Assembly: GCA_017307205.1 (NCBI GenBank)
Contig: JAFKGN010000170.1
Location: 1 to 39,540, forward strand
Length of the DNA stretch: 39,540 bases
DNA from: Caulobacterales bacterium
Lineage (GTDB): Bacteria > Pseudomonadota > Alphaproteobacteria > Caulobacterales > Caulobacteraceae
Reading direction: 5' to 3'
A program made the translations under genes and the position numbers. Under the pieces are notes generated by a model. That model was not told the DNA's origin, searched no databases, and worked only from the letters and a program-made list of their open reading frames with translations. Of the stretch, positions 18,274 through 27,037 are shown piece after piece; positions within the stretch are counted from its first letter, which is position 1, and every line of letters starts with the position of its first letter.

Positions 18274-20721
18274 TCAGGCGAGGTCGCCGGCCGCGGTGTC
18301 GAGCAGCAGATAGCTCCGTCCGGCCTCGCTGGCGAGCAGGGCCCGCGCCAGATTTCCGCTGCGGTCCTGCTGCGCGGCCTCGGCGATCATCCCGCCGTAG
18401 CGGGCGCGGAAGCGTTCGGCGTCCTCACGCATGGAGGCGTCGGAGAACAGGCGACGCACCAGACGACGCACGGCGGCGGGCGCGCAACCCTTCACCGCCA
18501 TGCGAGCGCGGGCCGCGTCTCCATCCTGCACGGCGCCGACGATCTCATCGATCCGGCCCTTCGGCAGCAGGGCGCCCGGGTCGATTCCCATGGCGCCGAT
18601 CTCCGAGGCCAGGCGCTCGGCCAGGCGTTCGTCGCCGGGCTCAGAGGTGTCGTCGAGGTTGGTCAGCAGGTCCTTCCAGCGCCAGTCGCGGCTGTCGCCC
18701 TCGCCTTCCGGCGGGGTCGGGGCGGCGGACTTGCCGCCGGCGGCGTCGAACACGGCGCTGAACTCGGCGTCGGTGGCGGTCGGCTGCAGACGCAGGCGCA
18801 GACGCGGACCTTCCGTCGGGGCCTCGGCCACTGCCGGCGGCGGGGCCTCGGCGGCGCGCGCCGGGCGGGCGCCGAAGGTCGAGGCGCCCAGCGGCGAGCC
18901 GGCGACGGCGCTCATCATCCGGGTGGCTTCGCTCAGCATGTCGTAGTTGCGGCGCACGCGCTCCTGGAAGGCGGCGTCGATGGCCTGGGTCTCGTCGGCG
19001 GCGCGGCGGGCCGAGGCCAGCAGCTCGTCGACCCCACGACCGACCGCGGCCTGCACCTCGGCGGCCTTCGACTGCACCTCGACCGGCGCATCGGCCATCT
19101 GCTGGGTGACGGCGGACAGCAGGCGCTCCAGTTCCCCGACGGCGGCGCGGGCCGCGTCGACCCCTTGCTCCAGCTTCTGAGCGGCGCCGGCGGCGGCCTG
19201 CTCAACCATCTGCGCCGAGCTTTCGATCAGCTGGCGGGCGTCGCCGAGGCGGGCCTCGAAAGCGGCGTCGGCGCGCTGGCCGGCGGTGAAGGCGGCTTCG
19301 CCGAGGTTGTCGACGCGCGCCTGCGCTGCCTGCACCTGGCTTTCGACCGAGGCATGCGCGTTCTCGCCCGCCGTGGTCAGGGCGTTCAGCGCCTGCAGCA
19401 GCTCGGCTTCCAGCACCTGGCGCTGCTCGGCGGCGATGTCGCCGATGCGGGCGAAGCCTTGGGCGACCTGTTCGCCGATGGCCTCGCGCTCCTCACGGGC
19501 GGCCTCGGCCAGCTCGCGTAGCTGCCCGCCGGTGACGGAGGTCAGTTCGGTGATCGCTTCGGCGCTGCTGCGAGCCATCTCGCCCACGTCGATGGCGCTG
19601 AGCTTGGCGTGGCCGAGGAACTCAGTCAGCTGCGCGACCTGGCTCTCGGCCTGGACGGCGAAATCTTCCTGCCCGGCGCGCAGCGCGTGGGCGACGGCGA
19701 TCAGGGCGGCGCGCTGCTCGCCCAGGCCTTCGTCGACGACGCGGATCTGGTCGGACTCGCCGAGGCCGGCGGTCTCCAGGCGGGCGATCTGGCGGGCCAG
19801 GTCCTCGGCCCCCACGCGGGCGGCGTCGCTGGCCTCGCCGGCGGCGGCGGCCATGTCGGCGGCGCGGGCCGCGAGGGCGGCTTCCGCCTCGCGAAGTTGG
19901 GTCTCGGCCAGGTCGGAGGCCTCGGCCACCATCTTGGCCTGGCGACTGATGGCGTCGGTGATCGCCGTCGACTGGCCGTCCAGCGACGTCGCCAGGTCGC
20001 TCATGGCGCTGCGTTCGACGACGAGGTCCTTGGTCAGTTGGGCGGCCGTGCGGACGGACTCCGCCGTCGCCTCGGCCAGTCGTTCGCTTTCGACCGAAAG
20101 GGCCTCGCGCAGGGCCAGCATCTTGTCGCGCGCTTGGGTGGCGACGCCGGCGGCGTGATCGATTTCGGCGCGAACGGCGGCCACGGCGTCATGCGCGTCG
20201 GTTGCGGCCAGGGCGGCGGGGGCCAGCATCTGCTCGGCCAGCACGCGGGTGCGACGCGCCTCGCCGGCCAGCTTCAAGCCTTGGTTCAGCACATAGGCGG
20301 CGATCCACACCAGGGCCACCGGGCCGAGCGCCAGCAGGGCGAACACGGCCAGGGCGAAGCCGTCGTTCTGCAGCGGTGCGATGCCCTGGCGGTAGCCGAC
20401 GGCGTAGGCGATCGGAGCCAACGCCCACAGGATCGAGACGACGCCCGCGGCGAGATAGATCGGCTTCGCGGCCGGATTGCTGATACGGCCGACCGCGGCC
20501 AGCGACAGGGTCTCGCTCGACGTCTCGGCCGGGGTCTTGTTCGTCCGGCGCGCCGGCGGCTTGCCGGCCTCGGCGCCGAACATCGGCGTCAGCTTGGGCT
20601 CCGGCCCCAGATCGACGTCATCGTCCTCGGCGACCGCGAGGTCGACGCCCGGCATCTCCTCATCGGAGGCCGCCGGCGCGGGCGCGCCGAAATCCAGAGG
20701 TGCACGCTTCTTCGACTTCAT
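18274..20721 (-). CDS. tipN: TipN-like polarity protein
   Basis: The 815-residue product starts MKSKKRAPLDFGAPAPAASD with an acidic/Pro-rich cytoplasmic stretch. Two membrane helices follow at about 88-109 (IYLAAGVVSILWALAPIAYA) and 121-144. Residues ~150-620 are an Ala/Glu/Gln-rich coiled coil, with a separate C-terminal helical domain (~690-815, WRWKDLLTNLDD onward). This layout, the opening motif and the adjacent sugar transferase match TipN of Caulobacter (about 880 residues, two N-terminal TM segments, long coiled coil), the birth-scar marker that sets new-pole identity and positions the flagellum and ParA. The identity is from remembered features, not an alignment. It is somewhat shorter than the C. 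crescentus protein, probably in the coiled coil. Confidence 0.82.
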   Translation of the reverse strand: MKSKKRAPLDFGAPAPAASDEEMPGVDLAVAEDDDVDLGPEPKLTPMFGAEAGKPPARRTNKTPAETSSETLSLAAVGRISNPAAKPIYLAAGVVSILWALAPIAYAVGYRQGIAPLQNDGFALAVFALLALGPVALVWIAAYVLNQGLKLAGEARRTRVLAEQMLAPAALAATDAHDAVAAVRAEIDHAAGVATQARDKMLALREALSVESERLAEATAESVRTAAQLTKDLVVERSAMSDLATSLDGQSTAITDAISRQAKMVAEASDLAETQLREAEAALAARAADMAAAAGEASDAARVGAEDLARQIARLETAGLGESDQIRVVDEGLGEQRAALIAVAHALRAGQEDFAVQAESQVAQLTEFLGHAKLSAIDVGEMARSSAEAITELTSVTGGQLRELAEAAREEREAIGEQVAQGFARIGDIAAEQRQVLEAELLQALNALTTAGENAHASVESQVQAAQARVDNLGEAAFTAGQRADAAFEARLGDARQLIESSAQMVEQAAAGAAQKLEQGVDAARAAVGELERLLSAVTQQMADAPVEVQSKAAEVQAAVGRGVDELLASARRAADETQAIDAAFQERVRRNYDMLSEATRMMSAVAGSPLGASTFGARPARAAEAPPPAVAEAPTEGPRLRLRLQPTATDAEFSAVFDAAGGKSAAPTPPEGEGDSRDWRWKDLLTNLDDTSEPGDERLAERLASEIGAMGIDPGALLPKGRIDEIVGAVQDGDAARARMAVKGCAPAAVRRLVRRLFSDASMREDAERFRARYGGMIAEAAQQDRSGNLARALLASEAGRSYLLLDTAAGDLA

Positions 20722-20819
20722 CGGCGCCGCTAATCCCCGCCGCGGCCCACAAAATCTCGCGCGCCGGCCGCCTTGCGCGGCGGTGACCCTAGTGGCGAAA
20801 GCGCGTGGCGGAAAGTCGG

Positions 20820-20840
20820 ATCACCGCCTCAGGCGGCGAT
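20820..20840 (-). terminator. Hairpin between the small membrane gene and tipN
   Basis: On the minus strand a nine-pair stem (ATCGCCGCC / GGCGGTGAT, one G-U pair) with a three-base loop lies just after the stop of the 67-aa gene and 99 bases before tipN. No real T tract follows, so it is a weak or Rho-assisted terminator candidate. Confidence 0.3.
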
Positions 20841-20850
20841 GGCCTGCAAC

Positions 20851-21054
20851 TTAGACGAGTTTGCCGCGCGGCGGTTCAGCTTCCGGGCAGCCCTCGGTGT
20901 GCTCGGGCCTCACCTCGGCGCGCGGCGTGCGCGCGACCACCTTCTCGGGCTGACGCTGATCGGAATGCGCCGTGGGGTCGATGCCGACCTGAGCCAGGAT
21001 GCCCACGAACAGCGCCGCGATCACACTGACGATCAGTTCGATCACCGCCTGCAT
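20851..21054 (-). CDS. Small single-pass membrane protein, 67 aa
   Basis: From the ATG at 21054 the product is 67 residues. An N-terminal hydrophobic helix (MQAVIELIVSVIAALFVGIL) is followed by a polar, charged tail of about 45 residues with Pro, Arg and Glu (ARTPRAEVRPEHTEGCPEAE). It is probably an inner-membrane protein with a cytoplasmic or periplasmic tail. A longer in-frame start at 21126 exists, but the shorter one puts the helix at the start and has GGGGA eight bases upstream. It is not assigned to a family. It lies upstream of tipN on the same strand, 129 bases away. Confidence 0.6.
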   Translation of the reverse strand: MQAVIELIVSVIAALFVGILAQVGIDPTAHSDQRQPEKVVARTPRAEVRPEHTEGCPEAEPPRGKLV

Positions 21055-21136
21055 CGGCGTGTCCCCAGGGCTTCGCGCAGCGATGTTATCCGTCAGGCGA
21101 CTGCTTCGCACAATCGCCGGGCGCATGAACTTTCGG

Positions 21137-22303
21137 TCATGTTCGGGCTGTTCGCGCCAGGGCGACGGCGCCGCAAAGTCCGACCACCGCCAGGCCCGCC
21201 ATCGCGAGATATCCTCGCGCGCCGAAGGCGTCGAACAGTGGCCCCGAAGCCAGGGTGGCGAGGCCGATCATCAGGCCCAGCGGGATGGCGGAGTTCAGCA
21301 TCTGCGCCGCCGAGGCCGCTTGCGGCGGGGCGAACCGCTCGACGAACTGCAGCGAGGCGATCCAGGCCATGGCGAAGCTGCCGGCGTGCAGCGTCTGCAG
21401 GGGCCACAGCGCCCACAGCGGCGGGCTGAAGGCGTAAGCCGTCCAGCGGATCAGGGCCAACACGGCGCCGAGGCCGAGCAGCATCGCCGGCCCCATCCGT
21501 CGCGCGATCCGGCCAAGGCCCCACATGAAGACGATCTCGATGACTACGCCGGTCGCCCACAGCGCCCCGATCAACGGCTCCGGAATCCCCTGCCTGCGCC
21601 AGAGCAAGGTGCTGAACCCGTAGTAGAAGGCTTGCCCCGCCAGCACGAAGCCGCAGGAGACGATGGCCAGCATGAACCGGCGGTCGGCCAGCAACGCGCC
21701 CGCACCGCGCCAGCGGTCGATCAGGCTCAGCCTCGCCCCACCGTCATGCACCCGATCGTCGGGCAGGCGCAGGGCCGACAGCGCAACGAGGCCCGCCGCC
21801 GTCGCGGTCCAGGCCAGCACCACGCTCGGCCCGGTGAACGCCAGCAGGGCGCCGCAACCGAAGTTGGCCAGGATGAAGCTGATCGAGCCGAAGCTGCGCG
21901 ACCAGCCGTAGTTGAAGCGCTCAAGCCGCGCCCGCTTCAGCGCGATCACGTCGGCCAGCGGCTGCAAGGCCGCGTAGCAGGTCGAGGCGCAGAACCAGAT
22001 CGCCAGCCACGCCCAGAAGCCGTGCACCCCGGCGACGGCGGCGTAGAACAGCATCGCCGCCAACGAGAGCAGCGCCAATGGCGTGCGGCGCAGGGTGAAG
22101 CCGTCGGCCCACACCGCCACCGTCGGTCCGGTCAGGGCGCGCGCCAGCATCGGCGCCGCCAGGATCATGCCGATCTGGGCGCCGGTCAGGCCGCGTTCCG
22201 CGAAGAACAGGCCGATGTAGGGCGAGTTCGCGCCGGTCCCGAGGTAGACCGCGAAATAGAACAGGCCGAGTCGGAGGCGGGACGACATGCGTCCGGCTAT
22301 CAT
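21137..22303 (-). CDS. MFS transporter, HcaT/MFS_1-like
   Basis: The 388-residue product has about 12 hydrophobic segments. It begins LRLGLFYFAVYLGTGANSPY, which is the opening of the MFS_1-like group that includes the 3-phenylpropionate transporter HcaT. The middle loop (ALRLPDDRVHDGGARLSLID) separates two six-helix halves. The start may be the ATG at 22303 or the one at 22288 (MSSRLRLG); neither has a strong ribosome-binding site. The substrate cannot be deduced. It is divergent from the DUF423 gene with a 44-base shared upstream region. Confidence 0.85.
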   Translation of the reverse strand: MIAGRMSSRLRLGLFYFAVYLGTGANSPYIGLFFAERGLTGAQIGMILAAPMLARALTGPTVAVWADGFTLRRTPLALLSLAAMLFYAAVAGVHGFWAWLAIWFCASTCYAALQPLADVIALKRARLERFNYGWSRSFGSISFILANFGCGALLAFTGPSVVLAWTATAAGLVALSALRLPDDRVHDGGARLSLIDRWRGAGALLADRRFMLAIVSCGFVLAGQAFYYGFSTLLWRRQGIPEPLIGALWATGVVIEIVFMWGLGRIARRMGPAMLLGLGAVLALIRWTAYAFSPPLWALWPLQTLHAGSFAMAWIASLQFVERFAPPQAASAAQMLNSAIPLGLMIGLATLASGPLFDAFGARGYLAMAGLAVVGLCGAVALARTART

Positions 22304-22347
22304 GATCCGCCGCTTGCGCGCAGCCCGCAGAGGGTTAGACCGGCGGC

Positions 22348-22695
22348 ATGCGCAACTTCCTCACCCTCGCCGCGCTCAGCGGCTTCCTCGCGGTCGGCTT
22401 CGGCGCCTTCGGCGCTCACGGGGTCAGCGACCCGAAGGCCGCAGAGTGGCTGCGCACGGGCGCGCAGTATCAGATGATCCACGCCCTGGCGGTGTTCGCC
22501 TGCGCCGTCGTCGGCGGCCGGATGCGCTGGGCGCCCGCCCTGTTCCTGGTCGGCTCGGCCCTGTTTGCGGGCTCGCTCTACGCCATGGCGCTGGGCGGCC
22601 CGCGCATCCTCGGGGCGGTGACGCCGCTCGGCGGTCTCTGCTTCCTCGCCGGCTGGCTGCTGCTGGCCCGCGCCGCCTGGAAGACCGCCCGCTAG
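22348..22695 (+). CDS. DUF423 family membrane protein
   Basis: The 115-residue product has four hydrophobic segments and the DUF423 (YgdD/YwdK) signature: GFLAVGFGAFGAHGV near the start, WLRTGAQYQMIHALAV in the middle and GAVTPLGGLCFLAGWLLL at the end. These are small inner-membrane proteins of unknown function with family length ~120. Its TAG stop overlaps that of the convergent MFS gene by four bases (CTAG). Confidence 0.9.
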   Translation: MRNFLTLAALSGFLAVGFGAFGAHGVSDPKAAEWLRTGAQYQMIHALAVFACAVVGGRMRWAPALFLVGSALFAGSLYAMALGGPRILGAVTPLGGLCFLAGWLLLARAAWKTAR

Positions 22696-23918
22696 GCCGC
22701 CGCCTTCGCGCCCCTCGGCAGGGCCAGCAGCCGGATCGCCAGCATCGAGCCGGTCATGCAGATGACGAAGACCGTCGCCATCGATCGCGGCCCGCCATCG
22801 TGGAACTGGGCGGCGATCGCCGAGACGATGGCGCCCGCCGCGAACGAGCTCGCCCCCATCAGCGCCGAGACCGAGCCCGCGCGGTGGGGATCGACCGAGA
22901 GCGCGCCGGCGCCGGTGTTGCCCGACATCACCCCGTAGGACGCCAGGGCGAAGAACAGCGGCGGCAGCACGCCCCACATGCCGCCCAGCCCCGTGTAGCT
23001 GGTCAGGGCCAGCACGAAGGCCGCGACCAGCGCGATCACCCCGATCACCATCAGCACCTGGTCCGGCGAGTAGCGTCGCAGCAGATAGCGGTTCAGCTGG
23101 CTCGCCCCGACGAGGCCGGCCGCATTGGCCCCGAAGTACCAGCCGAACTGGCTCGCCGGCACGCCGTAGTGGCCGATCAACAGCCCTGGCGACACGGTGA
23201 TGTAGGTGAACAGGCAGGCGCTGTTCAGGCAGCCGCCCAGCAGATAGCCCAGCAACCGCTTCTGCCGGAGCAAGGCCAGGTAGGCCCGCACCGGGCTCTC
23301 CGCCCGGGCCTGCGCCGCCGTCTCGGCGGACCGGCTTTCCGGCAGGGTCAGGGCGACGGCGCCGCCGACGATCACACCGAACGCGACCAGCACCCAGAAG
23401 ATCGACCGCCACCCCGCCGCCTGCAGCAGCAGCCCGCCGCACATCGGCGCCAGAATGGGCGCCAGGCCCATCACCAGCATCAGCTGGCTCAGCACCTGCG
23501 CCGCCTGGTGATGCCCGAACCGATCCCGCACCACCGCCCGGGTGATCACCACCCCGCTGCACGCGCCCAAGGCCTGCAGCACGCGCCCGGCCAGCAGCAT
23601 CGGCATCGAGGTCGCCAGGGCGCAGGCCACGCTGGCGACGATGTAGAGCGCGATGCCCGCCAGCAGCGGCCCGCGTCGCCCCAGGCGGTCCGACGCCGAG
23701 CCATAGAACAGCTGCCCCACCGCCATGCCGGCGAAAAACGCGGAAACCGTCTGCTGAGCCGTCTCGACCGAGGCGCCGAGGTCGCCCGCCAGAGTCGGCA
23801 GCGCCGGCAGATAGAGGTCCGTCGAGATGGCCGGGAAGGCGATCACCGCGCCGAGCAGCAGCACCAGGCGCCAGGGCGCTCGGGCGGAATTCTGCGGCGA
23901 GGAATCGTTAGCGGTCAT
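22692..23918 (-). CDS. Bcr/CflA-type multidrug MFS transporter
   Basis: From the ATG at 23918 the product is 408 residues with about 12 membrane helices. It has the Bcr/CflA signatures: STDLYLPALPTLAGDLG in helix 1, SDRLGRRGPLLAGI (MFS motif A) at ~80 and GRVLQALGACSGVVITRAVVRD in helix 4. Members export drugs such as bicyclomycin and chloramphenicol by proton antiport, or sulfonamides and cysteine-pathway metabolites. The substrate here is unknown. In-frame starts up to 24074 would run into the promoter region of the divergent peptidase and add a non-hydrophobic leader, so I reject them. Convergent with the DUF423 gene. Confidence 0.9.
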   Translation of the reverse strand: MTANDSSPQNSARAPWRLVLLLGAVIAFPAISTDLYLPALPTLAGDLGASVETAQQTVSAFFAGMAVGQLFYGSASDRLGRRGPLLAGIALYIVASVACALATSMPMLLAGRVLQALGACSGVVITRAVVRDRFGHHQAAQVLSQLMLVMGLAPILAPMCGGLLLQAAGWRSIFWVLVAFGVIVGGAVALTLPESRSAETAAQARAESPVRAYLALLRQKRLLGYLLGGCLNSACLFTYITVSPGLLIGHYGVPASQFGWYFGANAAGLVGASQLNRYLLRRYSPDQVLMVIGVIALVAAFVLALTSYTGLGGMWGVLPPLFFALASYGVMSGNTGAGALSVDPHRAGSVSALMGASSFAAGAIVSAIAAQFHDGGPRSMATVFVICMTGSMLAIRLLALPRGAKAAA

Positions 23919-24030
23919 AACTCTGCTTCTAGCCCGCTGCTGCATTCTGGAAAGGCGGCATGAGACGTTCGGCTCGCCCGTCGCGTTATCCTGCTGGCCC
24001 GCCCCGACCCGGCGTTCTAGTGTCCCGCCA

Positions 24031-25029
24031 ATGGATCGCTCGTCCAATCCCCCCGCCCCCATGAGCGCCGGCAAGCGGCGCGGGCTCTACCCCGAAGTCG
24101 AGCCCTACGACTTCGGCTGGCTGCAGACCGGCGGCCCGCACGAGCTCTACTACGAGCTCTGCGGCAAGGCGGACGGCAAGCCGGCGGTGGTCCTGCACGG
24201 CGGCCCGGGCGGCGCCATCAACCCGACAATGCGCCGCTTCTTCGACCCGTCCCGCTGGAACGTGGCGCTGTTCGACCAGCGCGGCTGCGGCCGCTCGCGC
24301 CCCAACGCCAGCCTGGAAGACAACACCACCTGGTCGCTGATCGCCGATATCGAGCGCCTGCGCGTCCATCTCGGCGTCGAGAAGTGGACGGTGTTCGGCG
24401 GCTCCTGGGGCTCGACCCTGGCCCTGGCCTACGCCGTCACCCATCCGGAGAGGGTCGAGGCCCTGGTCCTGCGCGGCATCTTCCTGGTCACCCAGAAGGA
24501 GCTTCAGTGGTTCTACCAGGAGGGGGCCTCGATGCTGTTCCCAGACGCCTGGGAGCGCTTCCTCGCCCCGATCCCGCGCAGCGAGCAGGCCGACATGATC
24601 GCGGCCTATCACCGTCGCCTCACCCACCCTGACCGCAAGATCCAGGCCGAGGCGGCCTCCGCCTGGAGCCGCTGGGAGGGCGACACCATCAGCCTGCGCG
24701 GCCCCGAGGCGCGGCCCGCGAAGTTCAACGAGGTCGACTTCGCCATCGCCTTCGCCCGCATCGAGTGCCACTTCTTCGCCAACAAGGGCTTCTTCCCGGA
24801 AGACGGCTGGCTGCTGAAGCAGGTCGAGAAGCTGCGGAAGATCCCCGGCTGGATCGTCCAGGGCCGCTTTGACGTGGTCACGCCCCTGGCCAGCGCCTGG
24901 GCGCTGCACAAGGCCTGGCCCGAGGCCGAGTTCGATATCGTCTGGGACGCCGGCCACGCCTCCACCGAGCCCGGCGTCATCGACGGCCTGATCCGCGCCA
25001 CCGACGCGGCCCTGAGCGTCCGCTCGTGA
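24031..25029 (+). CDS. pip: Proline iminopeptidase (alpha/beta hydrolase, family S33)
   Basis: The 332-residue product has RRGLYPEVEPYDFGWL, HGGPGG (oxyanion region, ~56-61), DQRGCGRSRP (~82-91), the nucleophile elbow GGSWGS with Ser at ~125, the acid in GRFDVVTP and the His in WDAGHAS. These are the family hallmarks. The enzyme removes N-terminal proline from peptides in the cytoplasm. The start may be 24031 or the ATG at 24061 (MSAGKRRGLYP), which fits homologues better; neither has a clear ribosome-binding site. It heads a four-gene plus-strand operon, and its stop overlaps the GTG start of the next gene (GTGA). Confidence 0.94.
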   Translation: MDRSSNPPAPMSAGKRRGLYPEVEPYDFGWLQTGGPHELYYELCGKADGKPAVVLHGGPGGAINPTMRRFFDPSRWNVALFDQRGCGRSRPNASLEDNTTWSLIADIERLRVHLGVEKWTVFGGSWGSTLALAYAVTHPERVEALVLRGIFLVTQKELQWFYQEGASMLFPDAWERFLAPIPRSEQADMIAAYHRRLTHPDRKIQAEAASAWSRWEGDTISLRGPEARPAKFNEVDFAIAFARIECHFFANKGFFPEDGWLLKQVEKLRKIPGWIVQGRFDVVTPLASAWALHKAWPEAEFDIVWDAGHASTEPGVIDGLIRATDAALSVRS

Positions 25030-25217
25030 GCGCCCCCCAGAACCGCGCCCCGGACGGTGAGGAAGCGCGCATCGCCCGCCTGCGCGAGGCCGTCCGCCTG
25101 CGCGACAGCGGCATGACCTTCACCCAGCTCGGCGACCACTTCGACGTCGGCCGCGAGCGCGCCAAGATCCTCGTCGAGCGTGGCCGCAAGCTCCCGCCGG
25201 TGGACGCCGCCGAATAG
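25026..25217 (+). CDS. Tiny helix-turn-helix protein resembling sigma factor region 4.2
   Basis: The 63-residue product is a polar start followed by RLREAVRLRDSGMTFTQLGD and HFDVGRERAKILVERGRKL. This reads like the DNA-binding helix-turn-helix of sigma-70 region 4.2 ('T..eIG..F.VtRERiRQI...a..kL') standing alone. It has no other sigma region. The GTG start overlaps the stop of proline iminopeptidase, and the acetyltransferase begins three bases after its stop, so it is translated as part of the operon. It could be a small transcription regulator or sigma/RNA polymerase modulator; DNA binding is inferred from the motif only. Confidence 0.7.
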   Translation: MSAPQNRAPDGEEARIARLREAVRLRDSGMTFTQLGDHFDVGRERAKILVERGRKLPPVDAAE

Positions 25218-25220
25218 GCG

Positions 25221-25721
25221 ATGCTGCGGCTCGCCGAGACACCAGCCGACTACCAAGCCTTCGGGGCCATCTGCCGCCATTACGTCGACTGGTGCCGCGC
25301 GCGCTACGCGTCCCTCCCCGCCTTCGTCGATGAGGTGTTCGGCCACCAGGCCCTCGACGCCGAACTGCCGCTGCTGGCCCAGAAATACGGCCCGCCGAAC
25401 GGCCGCACCCTCCTCGCCTGGCGTGACGGCGAGGCGATCGCCGGCGGCGCCTACCGCCGCCATTCCGCGACCGAATGCGAGCTGAAACGCCTGTTCGTCA
25501 CCGACCGCGGCCGCGGCGAGCGGCTCGGCCGCCGGCTTACCGAAGCCCTCTGCGACCAGGCCCGCGCCGACGGCTACACGACCATGAAGCTCGACACCGC
25601 CGACCGCATGGCCGAGGCTCTGGCGCTCTACGATGGGCTCGGCTTCCGCCGCATTCCGCCCTACCTTGAGTACCCGCCGCACCTCGCCGGCCACATCGTC
25701 TTCATGGAAAAGGCCCTGTAG
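25221..25721 (+). CDS. GNAT family N-acetyltransferase
   Basis: The 166-residue product has the GNAT fold: GRTLLAWRDGEAIAGGAYRR (beta2-4), ELKRLFVTDRGRGERLGRRL with the acetyl-CoA pyrophosphate loop R-G-x-x-L-G (~93-105), then YTTMKLDT and ALALYDGLGFRRIPPY (motif B). The YxxLGF and IPPY ending is typical of small-molecule or peptide acetylating GNATs. The substrate is unknown. It lies three bases after the helix-turn-helix gene and two bases before the GGCT-like gene, all on the plus strand. Confidence 0.9.
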   Translation: MLRLAETPADYQAFGAICRHYVDWCRARYASLPAFVDEVFGHQALDAELPLLAQKYGPPNGRTLLAWRDGEAIAGGAYRRHSATECELKRLFVTDRGRGERLGRRLTEALCDQARADGYTTMKLDTADRMAEALALYDGLGFRRIPPYLEYPPHLAGHIVFMEKAL

Positions 25722-25723
25722 CC

Positions 25724-26065
25724 ATGAGCGCCTTCGAACTGCTGTTCTCCTACGGCACCCTGCAGGACGAAGCGGTGCAGCTGGCCACCTTCGGGCGCCG
25801 CCTCGCCGGCCAGAAGGACGCCCTTCCCGGCCATCGTCTCGGTGCGCTGACCATCAGCAATCCCGAGGTCGTCGGCCTGAGCGGCATCGAGGTCCACCTC
25901 GTCGCCGAGCCCACAGGCCGCGTGGCCGACGCCGTCGACGGCGTGGTGTTCGAGATCACCGCCGACGAACTGGCCGCCGCCGACAAGTACGAGTCCGCCG
26001 ACTATCGCCGGCAGCGGGTGAAGCTGGTTTCCGGCCTCGACGCCTGGCTCTACGTGCGCGCCTAG
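25724..26065 (+). CDS. Gamma-glutamylcyclotransferase-fold (GGCT/AIG2-like) protein
   Basis: The 113-residue product begins [22 protein letters not shown] is the substrate-binding signature of the GGCT/AIG2 fold. The expected acidic residue follows in [17 protein letters not shown] (Glu at ~90). Members cleave gamma-glutamyl amino acids to 5-oxoproline or serve as gamma-glutamylamine cyclotransferases. It starts two bases after the GNAT gene. Together with proline iminopeptidase in the same operon this hints at peptide or amino-acid salvage, but the substrate is not shown by sequence. Its stop overlaps that of the convergent acetyltransferase gene by four bases. Confidence 0.88.
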   Translation: MSAFELLFSYGTLQDEAVQLATFGRRLAGQKDALPGHRLGALTISNPEVVGLSGIEVHLVAEPTGRVADAVDGVVFEITADELAAADKYESADYRRQRVKLVSGLDAWLYVRA

Positions 26066-27030
26066 CGCTTCAGCCGCGCGACGATCCGGGCCGCGAGGCT
26101 CGGCGGCGGCGGCGCCGGGGGCATGACGATCTCGTCCACGAAGGCGACCACCGCCTCCAGGCTGTCGGGTTTGCGCGCCGCCAGCCGCACGAAGTCGTCG
26201 CAGCGCTCGCTGAGCAGCAGCGGCGTGATGGCGTCGACCCACAACTCCGGCCAGTCCCACCAGCGGCGCGCCAGCAGGGCCTCGACCACCGCAGGCTCGA
26301 ACCGAGAGCGCACCACCCGCGCCGGCGCGCCGAGCACCACGGCGTAGGCCGGCACGTCGCGCGTCACCACCGACCGCGCCCCGATCACCGCCCCGTCTCC
26401 GATGGTCACGCCCGATCCGATGAAGGCCCCGGCCCCGATCCACACATCGTTGCCGATGTTCACGTCGCCCCGCGTCACGTGATCGACGCCCTCGAACGGC
26501 GCCGAGGGCCACTGCGCGCGCAGGCTCATGAACGGATAGCTGGAGACGTTGCTCGTCTTGTGGTCGGCCAGAGCCACCGTCACCTCGGCCGAGATCGAGC
26601 AGTAGCGGCCGATGTTCAGCTTGGCGTAGCCGGCCTCGAACACCGCCGGCGCGCCGTAGCTCTGCGCCCCGATGCTCCAGCCGTACTCGGCGGCCTGGGC
26701 GGCCAGGACGCGCCGCGTCGCGTTCTCCGGCTCCGGCCAAGGCAGGGGCGCATGCCCCGTCAGTTCGAACCGGATCGAGGCGTCGTGCGCATATGGGCCT
26801 TCAAAGCGCGGCGGCTCGCCCGGCGCCGACGCCAGATCAAGCACCGCCGTCAGGCCGCGCCCGGAGTTCAGCAGCGTCAGCCGCCCATCCTCAAACGACC
26901 AGAAGTACTCGTTGGGATGCCGATAACCGGCGATCCGACCGCCCGGCAGCAACCGCATGTGCTCGGTCGCCGTATGGCCGCCGCCGGAGAACCGCCATTC
27001 CAGGGCCAGGAGGTCGTCACGGGTCAGCAA
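26062..27030 (-). CDS. Hexapeptide-repeat (left-handed beta-helix) acetyltransferase with extra N-terminal domain
   Basis: The 322-residue product has a C-terminal (~130-260) xenobiotic/CatB-type acetyltransferase core: [20 protein letters not shown], the active-site-like [12 protein letters not shown], then hexapeptide repeats [20 protein letters not shown] and [20 protein letters not shown]. About 110 residues before it ([20 protein letters not shown]... ) form a separate domain I do not recognise, plausibly a sugar or lipid recognition module. The TTG start at 27030 has no clear ribosome-binding site but lies seven bases after the uvrD stop, suggesting coupling; an ATG at 26958 is the alternative. 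The acceptor (sugar, antibiotic or lipid-linked glycan) is unknown. Confidence 0.82.
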   Translation of the reverse strand: MLTRDDLLALEWRFSGGGHTATEHMRLLPGGRIAGYRHPNEYFWSFEDGRLTLLNSGRGLTAVLDLASAPGEPPRFEGPYAHDASIRFELTGHAPLPWPEPENATRRVLAAQAAEYGWSIGAQSYGAPAVFEAGYAKLNIGRYCSISAEVTVALADHKTSNVSSYPFMSLRAQWPSAPFEGVDHVTRGDVNIGNDVWIGAGAFIGSGVTIGDGAVIGARSVVTRDVPAYAVVLGAPARVVRSRFEPAVVEALLARRWWDWPELWVDAITPLLLSERCDDFVRLAARKPDSLEAVVAFVDEIVMPPAPPPPSLAARIVARLKR

Positions 27031-27037
27031 GGCGCGG

